Counted from the first letter of the stretch, positions 25,267-34,126 are shown. The stretch is 64,000 nt of DNA from Bog-159 sp050008575 (GCA_050008575.1 JBEKMJ010000023.1:1-64000); one strand, 5' to 3'. The notes: generated from the letters alone by a model not told the origin. A program made the numbers and translations.

Positions 25267-26913
25267 ATGGCAATCGATCCGCACGCAGGCAAACCCGCCC
25301 AACCCGCGATGCTGGTGAACGTCCCCCGCCTGATCACCGCCTATTACACGGGCCGGCCCGATCCCGCCGTGCGCGCGCAACGCGTGGCGTTCGGCACCTC
25401 CGGACATCGCGGCACGTCGTTCGCGCTGTCGTTCAACGAGGCCCATATCCTGGCCATCACGCAGGCCATCTGCCAATACCGCAAGCAGGAGCGCATCACC
25501 GGCCCGCTCTTCCTGGCCGCGGATACGCACGCGCTCTCCGATCCGGCGTGGGTCAGCGCGCTCGAAGTGTTGGCCGCCAACGGCGTAGACACGATGATCG
25601 ACAGCGCGGGCGGCTACACGCCGACGCCGGCACTTTCGCACGCCATCCTGACCTACAATCGCGGGCGCGCGGACGGACTGGCAGACGGCATCGTGATCAC
25701 GCCATCGCACAATCCGCCGGAAGATGGCGGCTTCAAATACAACCCACCCAACGGAGGACCGGCGGACACCGGCGCGACGCGGTGGATCGAAGACCGCGCC
25801 AACGCACTGCTGGAGGGCGGTCTGCGCCAGATTCTGCGCATGCCTTACGAAGGCGCGCGGAACGTATCCACAACGCACCGGCACGATTATGTTTCGGCCT
25901 ACGTGAACGATCTAGGCAGCGTGCTGGATATGGACGCCATCCGCGGCGCGCAGCTCAACGTGGGCGTGGACCCGCTGGGCGGGGCCGGCGTGGCCTACTG
26001 GGGACGCATCGCCGAGCGCTACGGCGTGCCGCTTACAGTGCTGAACGACGCGGTGGACCCCACCTTCCGCTTCATGTCCGTCGATTGGGACGGCAAGATC
26101 CGCATGGACTGCTCGTCGCCCTACGCCATGGCGGGGCTGATCGCGCTGAAGGACCGCTTCGATGTGGCCTTCGGCTGCGACACCGACCATGATCGGCACG
26201 GCGTGGTCACGCGCAGCGCGGGGCTGCTGAATCCGAATCATTACCTGGCCGTGGCGATTTCGTTCCTGTTCCAGCATCGGCCCGGCTGGCCCGCGGGGGC
26301 CGCGGTGGGTAAAACGCTAGTAAGCAGCAGTATGATCGACCGCGTGGCGGCCAGCCTGAAACTGAAGATGGTGGAAGTGCCGGTGGGCTTCAAATGGATG
26401 GTGGACGGCCTGGTGACGGGCGCGTTTGGTTTTGGCGGCGAGGAGAGCGCGGGCGCGTCGTTTCTGCGGCGCGACGGCACGGTGTGGACTACCGACAAAG
26501 ATGGCATCGTCATGGGGCTGCTGGCGGCCGAGATCCTGGCGCGGACGGGCCGCGATCCCGGCGAGATCTACCGTGAGTTGACGGAACAATTCGGCGCGCC
26601 GGTGTATGAGCGCATCGACGCGCCGGCCACGCCGGAGCAGAAGGCGGTGCTGCTGAAGCTGTCGCCCGAGCAATTGCATGCCGCTGAATTCGCGGGCGAA
26701 AAGATTCTAGCGACGCTGACCACCGCGCCGGGTAATGGCGCGCCGATCGGTGGGCTAAAGGTGGTGACGGCGAATGGCTGGTTCGCGGCGCGCCCGTCGG
26801 GTACCGAGAGCGTGTATAAGCTCTATGCGGAAAGCTTTCTGGGCGAGAGTCACCTGCGCAGGATACAGAAGGAAGCGCGCGAGCTGATCGCGTTGACGTT
26901 TGCGGGAGAGTGA
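25267..26913 (+). CDS. pgm: Phosphoglucomutase (alpha-D-glucose phosphate-specific)
   Basis: 548 residues, close to the 546 of the E. coli enzyme. It interconverts glucose-1-phosphate and glucose-6-phosphate. The phosphoserine is S147 in VITPSHNPPEDGG; FGTSGHRG near the N-terminus binds substrate; the metal loop is CDTDHDRHG; the sugar-binding loop is GGEESAGASF; and the phosphate-binding loop is ARPSGTESVYKLYAES. The ribosome binding site GGAGGGAAAATAAGGGAAC precedes the ATG. It links glycogen or galactose metabolism to the hexose phosphate pool used by the gnd locus further on. Confidence 0.96.
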   Translation: MAIDPHAGKPAQPAMLVNVPRLITAYYTGRPDPAVRAQRVAFGTSGHRGTSFALSFNEAHILAITQAICQYRKQERITGPLFLAADTHALSDPAWVSALEVLAANGVDTMIDSAGGYTPTPALSHAILTYNRGRADGLADGIVITPSHNPPEDGGFKYNPPNGGPADTGATRWIEDRANALLEGGLRQILRMPYEGARNVSTTHRHDYVSAYVNDLGSVLDMDAIRGAQLNVGVDPLGGAGVAYWGRIAERYGVPLTVLNDAVDPTFRFMSVDWDGKIRMDCSSPYAMAGLIALKDRFDVAFGCDTDHDRHGVVTRSAGLLNPNHYLAVAISFLFQHRPGWPAGAAVGKTLVSSSMIDRVAASLKLKMVEVPVGFKWMVDGLVTGAFGFGGEESAGASFLRRDGTVWTTDKDGIVMGLLAAEILARTGRDPGEIYRELTEQFGAPVYERIDAPATPEQKAVLLKLSPEQLHAAEFAGEKILATLTTAPGNGAPIGGLKVVTANGWFAARPSGTESVYKLYAESFLGESHLRRIQKEARELIALTFAGE

Positions 26914-26916
26914 AGA

Positions 26917-26959
26917 GCGGGTCCTGGAGGACCCGCGCAGGACTGGAGTCCTGCCCCAC
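26917..26959. repeat. Intergenic hairpin element 3
   Basis: GCGGGTCCTGGAGGACCCGC then GCAGGACTGGAGTCCTGC, ending in CCCCAC. It begins 3 bases after the pgm stop codon. A TAGAAT hexamer, a possible -10 box, follows 11 bases after the element and lies upstream of the small gene at 26994. Confidence 0.8.
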
Positions 26960-26993
26960 TTTTTGCCGTTAGAATCGATAGAGAGGGCTTGGT

Positions 26994-27152
26994 ATGCGGT
27001 CGCTCGCGTGGAAACTACGGAATGCAATAAAGGGTCTCCTGACGGGCCGGCGGCCCGATTCACCGGACGATCCTTATGCCGCGGTACGCGCTCCCATCAA
27101 ACGAGGTCCGCCAGACAAGAGTGCCGCGGTCGCATTGGACGAGCCCGATTAA
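26994..27152 (+). CDS. Small basic protein, 52 residues
   Basis: A short frame beginning MRSLAWKLRNAIKGLLTGR and ending ALDEPD, with GAGAGG seven bases before the ATG and a TAGAAT box about 20 bases upstream. The stop is two bases before the osmC-like ATG, so the two are probably cotranscribed. The N-terminal 18 residues would form an amphipathic basic helix; the rest is Pro/Asp-rich and likely disordered. No known family is recognised. The tight spacing and good ribosome binding site argue for a real gene. Confidence 0.55.
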   Translation: MRSLAWKLRNAIKGLLTGRRPDSPDDPYAAVRAPIKRGPPDKSAAVALDEPD

Positions 27153-27154
27153 CA

Positions 27155-27625
27155 ATGAAGACCCACCATTATTCCGTCACAGTCACATGGACCGGCAATA
27201 CCGGGACAGGCACGGCCAGCTATCGAAGCTACGAGCGGCGGTACGAAATCTCCGCGGGAACCCGAAAGCCCACCATCCCGGGTTCCAGCGATCCGGCATT
27301 TCGCGGCGATCCGGAGCGCTGGAATCCCGAGGAACTGCTGGTGGCCTCCATATCCGCCTGCCACAAGCTTTGGTACCTCCACTTATGTGCGGAGGCGGGG
27401 ATTGTGGTCCTCGCCTACACCGACCATGCCGAAGGCGAGATGGAAGAGACGGCGGACGGCTCGGGACGTTTCAGACGCGCGATCCTGCGTCCCCAGGTTA
27501 CCATCACGGCTAACTCCGATATGGCAAAGGCGCACGAATTGCATGCCGCCGCGCATGCCAAATGTTTCATCGCGAACTCCGTGAACTTTCCCGTGCAACA
27601 CGAGCCGGAGATAAGCGCCGCATAG
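27155..27625 (+). CDS. OsmC/Ohr-family peroxiredoxin-like protein
   Basis: 156 residues. OsmC/Ohr proteins reduce organic peroxides with two cysteines. The first catalytic Cys is in LLVASISACHKLWYLHL and the second in HAAAHAKCFIANSVNFPV, with the usual Glu in WNPEELL. The N-terminal strand YSVTVTWTGNTGTG is typical of the OsmC branch that includes YhfA-like members. It is cytoplasmic. It follows the 52-residue gene by two bases and ends one base before the stop of the convergent lectin-like gene, so the two transcripts meet with no spacer. Confidence 0.9.
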   Translation: MKTHHYSVTVTWTGNTGTGTASYRSYERRYEISAGTRKPTIPGSSDPAFRGDPERWNPEELLVASISACHKLWYLHLCAEAGIVVLAYTDHAEGEMEETADGSGRFRRAILRPQVTITANSDMAKAHELHAAAHAKCFIANSVNFPVQHEPEISAA

Positions 27626-27626
27626 A

Positions 27627-28259
27627 TTATTTGCTGTTGTAGACCGTAACCTCCGCTTCAAACGTGCCCACGTTGTCTTGATAGCAGCCTGGAGGACCGA
27701 AGGCCAGAACGCAGCCATCGGAGATTCCCAGGAAGAGCCGCGTAGCCCCTTGGGGCACGGCGAAAAGCTTCGAAACAAAGCCGGGGCCCGCATTGCTCGG
27801 CGACAAGCCGGTGCCGATAAAAAACGTCTGGAACAACTCGGGGTTCAAGATTAGGAAACCCTCGCCGCCGGTGAAGTTCAGAACCGGCGGTCCGTTGCCG
27901 CTGGGAACCGAGTCGTTTAGGAACACGCCCGTGAGGAAGAAACCGCGGTCCGTGGCTATGATGCCCGAGAGACCGTTGTACGAAGTCAGGTCGGTTCCGC
28001 CCGGGAATGGAATGCCGTCCGGATGCGAGTAAGGCTCTCCGCCGCCCAGGGTGACCATCCCGGCGGCCAGAATCGTGATAGCCTCTCCGCCCACGAAGTG
28101 GACGGCTGGCGGCAGGGTGCCGCTAAACGCTTCGCTTTGTCCGGCGGCGAAGATGTTGGCCGTGGCGGGAATCACAACCCCATACGTCTGTTGGGCGCTG
28201 GCGCAGCCGGCGATGCACAACGCAAGCGGCGCAAATCGAAGCAATGTTCCGGTTAGCAT
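27627..28259 (-). CDS. Secreted lectin-like protein
   Basis: 210 residues. The signal peptide ends near CASAQQ. The mature part begins YGVVIPATANIFAAGQ and ends with TRLFLGISDGCVLAF then DNVGTFEAEVTVYN. The VPATANIF-like opening and the closing LFxGxxDxxxxDNxGxFxxxV strand recall the PA-IL (LecA) galactose-binding fold, in which the loop with D and N residues binds Ca2+ and sugar. A small disulfide between the two Cys near residue 185 is possible. The ribosome binding site GGAGG lies 10 bases before the ATG. Galactose binding is inference from the pattern; other beta-sandwich folds are possible. Confidence 0.6.
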   Translation of the reverse strand: MLTGTLLRFAPLALCIAGCASAQQTYGVVIPATANIFAAGQSEAFSGTLPPAVHFVGGEAITILAAGMVTLGGGEPYSHPDGIPFPGGTDLTSYNGLSGIIATDRGFFLTGVFLNDSVPSGNGPPVLNFTGGEGFLILNPELFQTFFIGTGLSPSNAGPGFVSKLFAVPQGATRLFLGISDGCVLAFGPPGCYQDNVGTFEAEVTVYNSK

Positions 28260-28276
28260 GTTCTTCTTTCCTCCTA

Positions 28277-28320
28277 AAGAGCCTCCCGGCGCGGAGAGTG
28301 TTTTCCGTCCGGGGGCTCTT
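28277..28320 (-). promoter_or_regulatory. Stable 5'-leader hairpin before the lectin-like gene
   Basis: An inverted repeat with arms AAGAGCC-CCCGG and CCGGG-A-GGCTCTT: twelve pairs with one bulged A and a loop rich in A. It lies a few bases ahead of the GGAGG ribosome binding site of the minus-strand lectin-like gene, between divergent genes. It may stabilise the mRNA or control translation; it could also act as a terminator for read-through. Confidence 0.5.
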
Positions 28321-28467
28321 GTACTTTAACGCATGGGGATCGGCAGTGCCATAGCCGCCGAATGTATTTTGCCTGTTCCGTTATGTGTATGGCGGCAAGG
28401 CCGTTATGAGCCCGTCTGTCCGCGTTATACTGCGGTCGATGCGCCTTCGCGCAAGGGAGCGAACCAA

Positions 28468-29247
28468 GTGCCAACCAAACCCCCGATGGATCTAACCGGA
28501 CGCGTGGCTGTAGTGGTCGGCGGCACTTCGGGCCTGGGCCGCAAACTGGCCGCCGGCCTGGCCGCCGCGGGGGCCGACGTGGTGCCTACCGGACGGCGCG
28601 AGCCGTTGATTGAAGAGGCCTGCCTGGAGATCGAACGCGCCGGCCGCCGGACGCTGCGGCATGCCTGCGACGCCGGCTCCCGCGAGTCCATCGACGGTTT
28701 TCGCGACGCCGTACTGGCGCAGTTCGGCCGCGTGGATGTGCTGTTAAATGCCGCCGGCCAGACCCAGCGGAAGCCCACCGTGGAGGTTGCCGAAGCCGAC
28801 TGGAATCGCATCATGGACGTGAATCTTACGGGTATGCTGCGGGCTTGCCAGTCGTTCTACCGGCCGCTGGCGGCGAACCGTTGCGGGCGGATTATAAACA
28901 TCGCCTCCTTGACTTCGTTCGTGGGTTTCCTGGAAGTGACGGCCTATGCCGCGTCGAAAGCGGCGGTGCTGGCGCTCACCCGCAACCTGGCGGTGGAGTG
29001 GGCGCGCGACGGCATCAACGTCAACGCCATTGCGCCGGGCGTCTTCCGCACGGACCTGAATGCGCAGCTTCTGGACGGCACCGAGCGGGGGCGGGAGCTA
29101 AAAATGCGCACCCCCATGGGGCGATTCGGACAGCCGGAAGAATTGGCCGGCGCGGCGGTGCTGCTGGCGTCGGATGCGGCCAGCTTTATCACGGGGCAGT
29201 GCATCGCGGTGGACGGCGGATTCCTGGCGTCGGGGGTGAATCAGTGA
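28468..29247 (+). CDS. Short-chain dehydrogenase/reductase
   Basis: 259 residues from GTG 28468, preceded by AAGGGAG at good spacing. SDR motifs are the cofactor loop VVVGGTSGLGRKLAAGL (GxxxGxG), LLNAAG in place of NNAG, and the catalytic Ser (INIASLTSFVG), Tyr and Lys (YAASKAAVLALTRN). The ends VNAIAPGVFRTDLN and GQCIAVDGGFLASG are typical of classical SDRs. RRE after the first strand suggests NADP preference. It is closest in pattern to gluconate 5-dehydrogenase/3-oxoacyl reductase types; the substrate is not certain. Cytoplasmic. Confidence 0.9.
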   Translation: MPTKPPMDLTGRVAVVVGGTSGLGRKLAAGLAAAGADVVPTGRREPLIEEACLEIERAGRRTLRHACDAGSRESIDGFRDAVLAQFGRVDVLLNAAGQTQRKPTVEVAEADWNRIMDVNLTGMLRACQSFYRPLAANRCGRIINIASLTSFVGFLEVTAYAASKAAVLALTRNLAVEWARDGINVNAIAPGVFRTDLNAQLLDGTERGRELKMRTPMGRFGQPEELAGAAVLLASDAASFITGQCIAVDGGFLASGVNQ

Positions 29248-29293
29248 CGTGAGACCGGCTCACGGTTATGGAAAAGGCGCGCTACCGCGCGCT

Positions 29294-29334
29294 GGCGGCC
29301 TACGAGGCCGCCGCAGGCTGCGAGCCTGCCCCAC
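29294..29334. repeat. Intergenic hairpin element 4
   Basis: GGCGGCCTACGAGGCCGCC and GCAGGCTGCGAGCCTGC, ending in CCCCAC. All 41 bases are the exact reverse complement of 44113-44153. A TACACT hexamer lies about 20 bases downstream, before the HExxH-TPR gene. Confidence 0.8.
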
Positions 29335-29369
29335 AAAGGGCAAATCGCTCGCGGTGCTACACTTCTGAA

Positions 29370-31145
29370 ATGAGGCTGTGCGTCGCCGCTCTCCTGTGCG
29401 CCTGCGCGGTGTTGCGAGCCTCGGGAAGCGAAGGGCCGCGCTGGCTCAAGATCAAATCCTCTAACTTCGAGTTGTTCACCACCGCCGGCGAACGCAGCGG
29501 ACGCGACGTGGCGCGGCATTTCGAGCAGGTGCGCGCCTTCTTCCTGGAGGCCATGGGAATCGGCTCGAAGTCCGGTCCGCCGGTGCGGATCGTGGTCTTC
29601 CGCGCGGATCAGGAATTCGCGCCTTACGCTCCGAATGAGTTCGCCTCCGCATACTATCTGGGCGCGCAGGATCGCGATTATATCGTCATGAAGAGCGCCT
29701 CCAGCGAGCGGTTTCCAGTGGCCGTGCACGAGTACATTCACTTATTGGTGAAGCACGCCGGAATCGCCGCGCCCGTATGGTTCAACGAGGGACTTGCCGA
29801 GCTATACTCCAACCTGAAGCCGCTGGCGGGAAAGGTCGCGGTGGGCGATATCATCCTGCCGCACCTGGCACTGTTGCAGCAGTCGAAGTGGATCGATTTG
29901 TCGACGCTGCTGGCGGTGCAGCCCGACTCGGCTTTGTATAACGAGAAGACTCGCGCCGGTCTTTTCTACGCCGAGAGTTGGGCGCTGGTGCACATGCTAT
30001 ACCTGGACGAGGAATACCGGTCCAAGTTACCCGTGCTGCTGACCGGCATCAAGGCCGGCGCGGGCATGCCGGAAACGTTTCAGAAGGCCTACGGCAAGCC
30101 GCTCGAACAGGTGCAGCGGGATCTGCAATCGTATATGCGCGGGACCCGTTTCAATGCGTCGCTGTTCAACACCAAGCTGGCCAAGGAAGTGGATGCGCCC
30201 GAAGTGCGCGATTCGAGTCCGCTGGAAACCGGCCTGGTGCTGGCGGATATCCTGGCCAATATGCGGGCGAAGGCCGCGGAAGCGCGCCAGATGTACAACC
30301 AACTGGCGCGGGACAATCCGAAAGAGTGGCAAGCGGAGCAGGGCCTGGCGCGTCTGAGTCTGCGGGAAGGCAACCGCGCGGAAGCTCTGACGCATTACGC
30401 GCGCGCGGCCGAACTGGGCAGTACCAGCGCCAAAATGTATTACGAGTACGGCCGGCTGTTGCGGGCCGAGAGCCAGCACGCGGAGGCTGTGGCGGTATTG
30501 AAGCGCGCGACCGAGCTCGATCCGGACGATCGCGATGCGCGCCTGGAACTCGGCTATGCGTACGTGATCGACGACCAGCACGCGGCGGCGCTGGCGCAGT
30601 TGCAGAGCGTGAAACACGTCACCGAGGAGCAGGCTTTCGGGTACTTCCACGCGATGGCTTACGCATACTATCGTTTGGACCGCACAGAGGAAGCCGAGGC
30701 TGCCGCGGCAACTTGCCGGAAGTATGCCAGGACGCCGGAGCAAGTGGAGCGGCTGGACCAATTGGTGGACGCGTTGAACTATGTGCCACGGTACCCGCTG
30801 ATCGGCGGGGATCGCCCGAACCGGGGACCGGCGGCCGGGCCGGGCGATGACTCTGCACCGCTGCCGCCCAGACTGCGCCGAGGCGACGGTTTGGCGGTCG
30901 CCGAAGGCACGCTGCAGCAGGTCGATTGCATGGATGGCAGGATCCGTATGCGGATTGGCGTGGGCGCGGATTCCATGTCTTTCGCGCTCCTGGACCTGGC
31001 TTCCATCACGGCCAAGGCCCCGGCGCCCATCGAGTTTGCGTGCGGGCCGCAAAGTCCGAGACGGATCAGGATCGAGTACGAGGCCAAAGAGGGCGCCATG
31101 CCGGAGACGGTGGGGGTGGTACGGTCGGTCGAGTTCCTGGAGTGA
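29370..31145 (+). CDS. Exported HExxH metallopeptidase-like protein with TPR repeats
   Basis: 591 residues with a signal peptide (MRLCVAALLCACAVLRAS). Residues 24-280 form a gluzincin-like domain: the zinc motif HEYIH at 120-124 and, 15 residues on, WFNEGLAELYS, whose Glu (140 or 144) would be the third ligand, as in the peptidase MA-like family. Residues 320-500 are TPR units (AEQGLARLSLREGNRAEALTHYARAAEL, VAVLKRATELDPDDRDARLELGYAY). The last 80 residues are a small beta domain (GRIRMRIGVGADSMSFALLDL). The start at 29370 is where the signal peptide begins; the frame upstream runs through hairpin element 4. Substrate unknown; acts outside the cytoplasm. Confidence 0.8.
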   Translation: MRLCVAALLCACAVLRASGSEGPRWLKIKSSNFELFTTAGERSGRDVARHFEQVRAFFLEAMGIGSKSGPPVRIVVFRADQEFAPYAPNEFASAYYLGAQDRDYIVMKSASSERFPVAVHEYIHLLVKHAGIAAPVWFNEGLAELYSNLKPLAGKVAVGDIILPHLALLQQSKWIDLSTLLAVQPDSALYNEKTRAGLFYAESWALVHMLYLDEEYRSKLPVLLTGIKAGAGMPETFQKAYGKPLEQVQRDLQSYMRGTRFNASLFNTKLAKEVDAPEVRDSSPLETGLVLADILANMRAKAAEARQMYNQLARDNPKEWQAEQGLARLSLREGNRAEALTHYARAAELGSTSAKMYYEYGRLLRAESQHAEAVAVLKRATELDPDDRDARLELGYAYVIDDQHAAALAQLQSVKHVTEEQAFGYFHAMAYAYYRLDRTEEAEAAAATCRKYARTPEQVERLDQLVDALNYVPRYPLIGGDRPNRGPAAGPGDDSAPLPPRLRRGDGLAVAEGTLQQVDCMDGRIRMRIGVGADSMSFALLDLASITAKAPAPIEFACGPQSPRRIRIEYEAKEGAMPETVGVVRSVEFLE

Positions 31146-31150
31146 GCCTC

Positions 31151-31240
31151 GTGGCGCATGCCCCCGGCATGCCGTGCCGGCACTTTTGCCGGCACAGGCG
31201 AGCGAAGCTTGCCAAGCGGCAGCGCATGGCGCTGCCCCAC
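31151..31240. repeat. Intergenic hairpin element 5
   Basis: Four hairpins: GCATGCCCCCGGCATGC, GTGCCGGCACTTTTGCCGGCAC, GGCGAGCGAAGCTTGCC (one mismatch) and GGCAGCGCATGGCGCTGCC, ending in CCCAC. It begins five bases after a stop codon and lies upstream of an ADOP permease gene. It is near-identical to the reverse complement of the distal part of element 9. Confidence 0.8.
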
Positions 31241-31349
31241 TGCGAACGAGGGATTCCCACAAGCGGACACTTCATCACCGCGCCTATCAATGGTTTCAGT
31301 CGATTCCCGAGTACTTGGAACGGGCCTCCGCTTGCTGCATAGGGCACCG

Positions 31350-33776
31350 ATGCTCACTCTGGTGAAGGATTTGCGCTACTCTCTACGCACCCTGTGCAAC
31401 GTGCCCGGCTTCAGTATCGTGGCCGTGCTGGTGCTGGCTCTGGGCATCGGAGCGAACACCGCCATCTTCAGCGTGGTCAATTCGGTGGTACTGCGTCCGC
31501 TGCCGTATCCCGGCGCCGATCGCCTGGCGCTGATCTGGGAGACGGACCTGAAGGACGGCATCAAACGCGAAGGGCCTTCCGCGCCGAATTTCCTGGATTG
31601 GCGGGAGCAGAGTCAGTCCTTCGAAGAAATGGCGCTGCTCGAGGTGGGCACGGGCACCGTAACCGGCGAAGGCGAGCCCGAGCAGGTCGTCGGATTGCGC
31701 GTGACCACGAATTTCCTGTCGATGCTCGGTGGCCGCACGATCCTGGGACGCGGCTTTACGGAGGCGGAGGGCGCGGGACAAGCGCGCTACCCGGTGGCCG
31801 TGCTGGCGAACGGGTATTGGAAGCGCCGTTTCGGGTCGGATCCGCGCATCATCGGCAGAACCTTCACCATGAATAGCGAGCCGTACACGGTGATCGGCGT
31901 GCTCGCGCCGAATTTCTACCATCCGCTGCCCACCGATCTTTACGTGCCTTGGCCGATCGCGCAACTGCGCGCCAAGAACCGCGTAGACCACGATTTCGGC
32001 GTCATCGCGCGGCTGAAACCGGGCGTCACCATCGCCGGGGCGCAGGCTGAGCTGAGCACCATCGCGCGCCGCATCGATGCACAGACGCCCAGGCTGGCAG
32101 GCTGGGATGTGACGGTGGTGGGGATGAAACAGGCGCTGTTTGAATACATCCGGCCTGCGTTGCTGCTGTTGCTGGGCGCGGTGGGGCTGCTGCTGCTGCT
32201 GGCGTGCGTCAACGTGGCTAGCCTGCTGCTGGCGCGCGTCACGGGCCGGCGCAAGGAAATGGGAATTCGCGTAGCATTAGGCGCGCAGCGTGGCCGCTTG
32301 GTAACGCAGATTCTCAGCGAAAGCCTGCTGCTGAGTCTGGTTGGAGGGACGCTGGGAGTCTTCTTCGCCGTCTGGGGTGTCGACCTTCTGAGCGCGGTGC
32401 TGCCCAACACGCTTCCGATGGCCGAAGCCGGCGCGGAGATCGTGCGGCCCGCTATCGGCGTGGATGCCCGCGCGCTGGTGTTCGCACTGCTGATCTCGAC
32501 GGGCGCGGCACTGATCTTCGGACTGATCCCGGCGCTGCATGCCGCCGGCGCCGACGTGAACGATGCGCTGAAGGCCGGCGGCCGGACCTCTTCGCCATCG
32601 CTCGGCCGGGCGCGCGTGTGGAGCTTGCTGGTGGCTGGGGAAATCGCGCTGGCCAGCATGCTATTGATCGGGGCCGGGCTGGCCATGAAGAGCTTCGTGA
32701 ATCTGCAACGCGTGAATCCCGGCATACGGCCCGATCACGTCTTGACCTTTCGCATGCGCCTGCCCACCGACAATCTGTACAAGAACGATCGCCAGCAGGC
32801 CGCTTTCTACCGGCGCGTGCTCGACAACGTGCAACAAATTCCCGGCATTCAATCCGCCGGCCTGAGCGACGTGCTGCCGCTGGGCCAACAGAACGACCGC
32901 GAGTACTTCGTGATCGAGAAGCGTCCGATGCCCGCGGGGCAGGAACTGGTCGCGGACTTCCGGCGCATCAGTCCGTTGTACTTGAACACCATGGGAATCG
33001 CGCTGCTGCGGGGGAGAATGCTTTCCGATCGCGACGGCCCCGAGGCGCCGCCGGCGATCCTGATCGACGAAACGCTGGCGCACCAGTATTTTCCCGGCGA
33101 GAATCCCCTCGGCCGGCGCATGCGGCTGTGGGGCGAATTCCGGGAAGTCGTCGGCGTCGTCAGCCAGGTGCATCATTATGCCTTGGAAAAACAGCCGGAG
33201 CCGACCATCTACGCGCCCTACGAGCAGATGCCGGACAAAGCCATGGCGCTGGCCGTGCGCACCGGCATGGGAACGCAGGCGGTAGTGAAAGCAGTGAAGC
33301 AAGCCGTATGGTCGGTGGATCCGGGACAGCCGGTGTTTCAGATCCGCAGCATGGACGATTACATATCGCTGGCCGAGACCGCGCCGCGCATTTCGACTGT
33401 GCTGCTGCTGGTTTTCGCGGGCATCTCGATGCTGTTGGCCGCGCTCGGAATTCATGGCGTGGTTTCTTATGGGGTTGCCGAGCGGACGCGCGAGTTCGGC
33501 ATTCGCATGGCGCTGGGCTCCACGCCTGGGCAAGTCGAATTATTGGTCATCCGGAACGGCATCAAGACCGCGCTGATTGGTCTCCTGGCTGGAATGGCAG
33601 GCGCCGCCGCGCTGGCGTCCGCCCTGCGTGCGCTTTTGTTCGGCGTGGCGCCGCTGGACCCCGCCGTCTTGGGCGCAGTCGCCGCGCTGCTGATGACGGT
33701 GGCGCTGGTTGCGAACTATGTTCCGGCGCGGCGCGCCACGCGCATCGATCCGATGCAGGCGCTGCACCAGGAATAG
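31350..33776 (+). CDS. MacB/FtsX-like orphan permease (ADOP type)
   Basis: 808 residues from ATG 31350, where the family's usual N-terminus begins (LVKDLRYSLRTLCNVPGFS). It has a first membrane helix (AVLVLALGIGANTAIFSVVN), a periplasmic MacB core, FtsX helices (LLLLLGAVGLLLLLACVNVASLLLARV and following), a second periplasmic domain and a second FtsX unit near the C-terminus (STVLLLVFAGISMLLAALGIHG, ending ARRATRIDPMQALHQE). Duplicated FtsX permeases without a partner ATPase are abundant in Acidobacteriota; none lies nearby here. They may work with an ATPase encoded elsewhere. Substrate unknown. Confidence 0.92.
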   Translation: MLTLVKDLRYSLRTLCNVPGFSIVAVLVLALGIGANTAIFSVVNSVVLRPLPYPGADRLALIWETDLKDGIKREGPSAPNFLDWREQSQSFEEMALLEVGTGTVTGEGEPEQVVGLRVTTNFLSMLGGRTILGRGFTEAEGAGQARYPVAVLANGYWKRRFGSDPRIIGRTFTMNSEPYTVIGVLAPNFYHPLPTDLYVPWPIAQLRAKNRVDHDFGVIARLKPGVTIAGAQAELSTIARRIDAQTPRLAGWDVTVVGMKQALFEYIRPALLLLLGAVGLLLLLACVNVASLLLARVTGRRKEMGIRVALGAQRGRLVTQILSESLLLSLVGGTLGVFFAVWGVDLLSAVLPNTLPMAEAGAEIVRPAIGVDARALVFALLISTGAALIFGLIPALHAAGADVNDALKAGGRTSSPSLGRARVWSLLVAGEIALASMLLIGAGLAMKSFVNLQRVNPGIRPDHVLTFRMRLPTDNLYKNDRQQAAFYRRVLDNVQQIPGIQSAGLSDVLPLGQQNDREYFVIEKRPMPAGQELVADFRRISPLYLNTMGIALLRGRMLSDRDGPEAPPAILIDETLAHQYFPGENPLGRRMRLWGEFREVVGVVSQVHHYALEKQPEPTIYAPYEQMPDKAMALAVRTGMGTQAVVKAVKQAVWSVDPGQPVFQIRSMDDYISLAETAPRISTVLLLVFAGISMLLAALGIHGVVSYGVAERTREFGIRMALGSTPGQVELLVIRNGIKTALIGLLAGMAGAAALASALRALLFGVAPLDPAVLGAVAALLMTVALVANYVPARRATRIDPMQALHQE

Positions 33777-33821
33777 CCGCCGGGATTACATAAGCATATT
33801 CCTGACCGTCGAAAACCTCTT

Positions 33822-33906
33822 GTGGGGCGGCCAATCCTGGCCGCAGCCGCCTTTCAGGCGGCCAAGCCGGCTGAAAGCCGGCTGCGGGCAGAATTGCCCG
33901 CCCCAC
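33822..33906. repeat. Intergenic hairpin element 6
   Basis: Outer arms GTGGGGCGG and CCGCCCCAC enclose four hairpins: GCGGCCAATCCTGGCCGC, GCCGCCTTTCAGGCGGC, AGCCGGCTGAAAGCCGGCT and GCGGGCAGAATTGCCCGC. The full element could fold as a multibranch cruciform or RNA. It lies 45 bases after the permease stop. Confidence 0.8.
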
Positions 33907-34126
33907 AGTCCGGAAATAAGCCCTATTCTGCATCACGGACTCTACTTTTCGCTCGTGCCAGCGCAGCCCGGGTTATGCCGGGAACCTGGGTACCTTGCAG
34001 CCAGGGACTTCAGGGCCGCTGGAGACCAGCCGTGCTGTTGAACACCGCGCCCTGAGGCGGCGTGGCACCCAACAAATCTGTAACCGGACCCTGCGCGGAG
34101 GCGTTCTAAGCAGAGAAGGTGCGAAC
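33907..34126. other. Leader region of the VWFA-type gene
   Basis: No gene is recognised. It contains GCAGCCCGGGTTATGCCGGG and similar short palindromic pieces. AGAAGG lies 8 bases before the ATG at 34127. The promoter of the VWFA-type gene should lie here, but no clear -35/-10 pair stands out. Confidence 0.4.

Noticed and set aside
25225..25884. 220-residue N-terminal extension of the histidine phosphatase
   Set aside because: It runs antisense through pgm and has no domain; the catalytic RHG motif sits close to ATG 25224 as usual in the family.
31158..31349. N-terminal extension of the first ADOP permease through hairpin element 5
   Set aside because: The open frame is caused by the element; the family N-terminus begins at 31350. 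Similar extensions of the ASPIC/UnbV, HExxH-TPR and M14 genes were rejected for the same reason.
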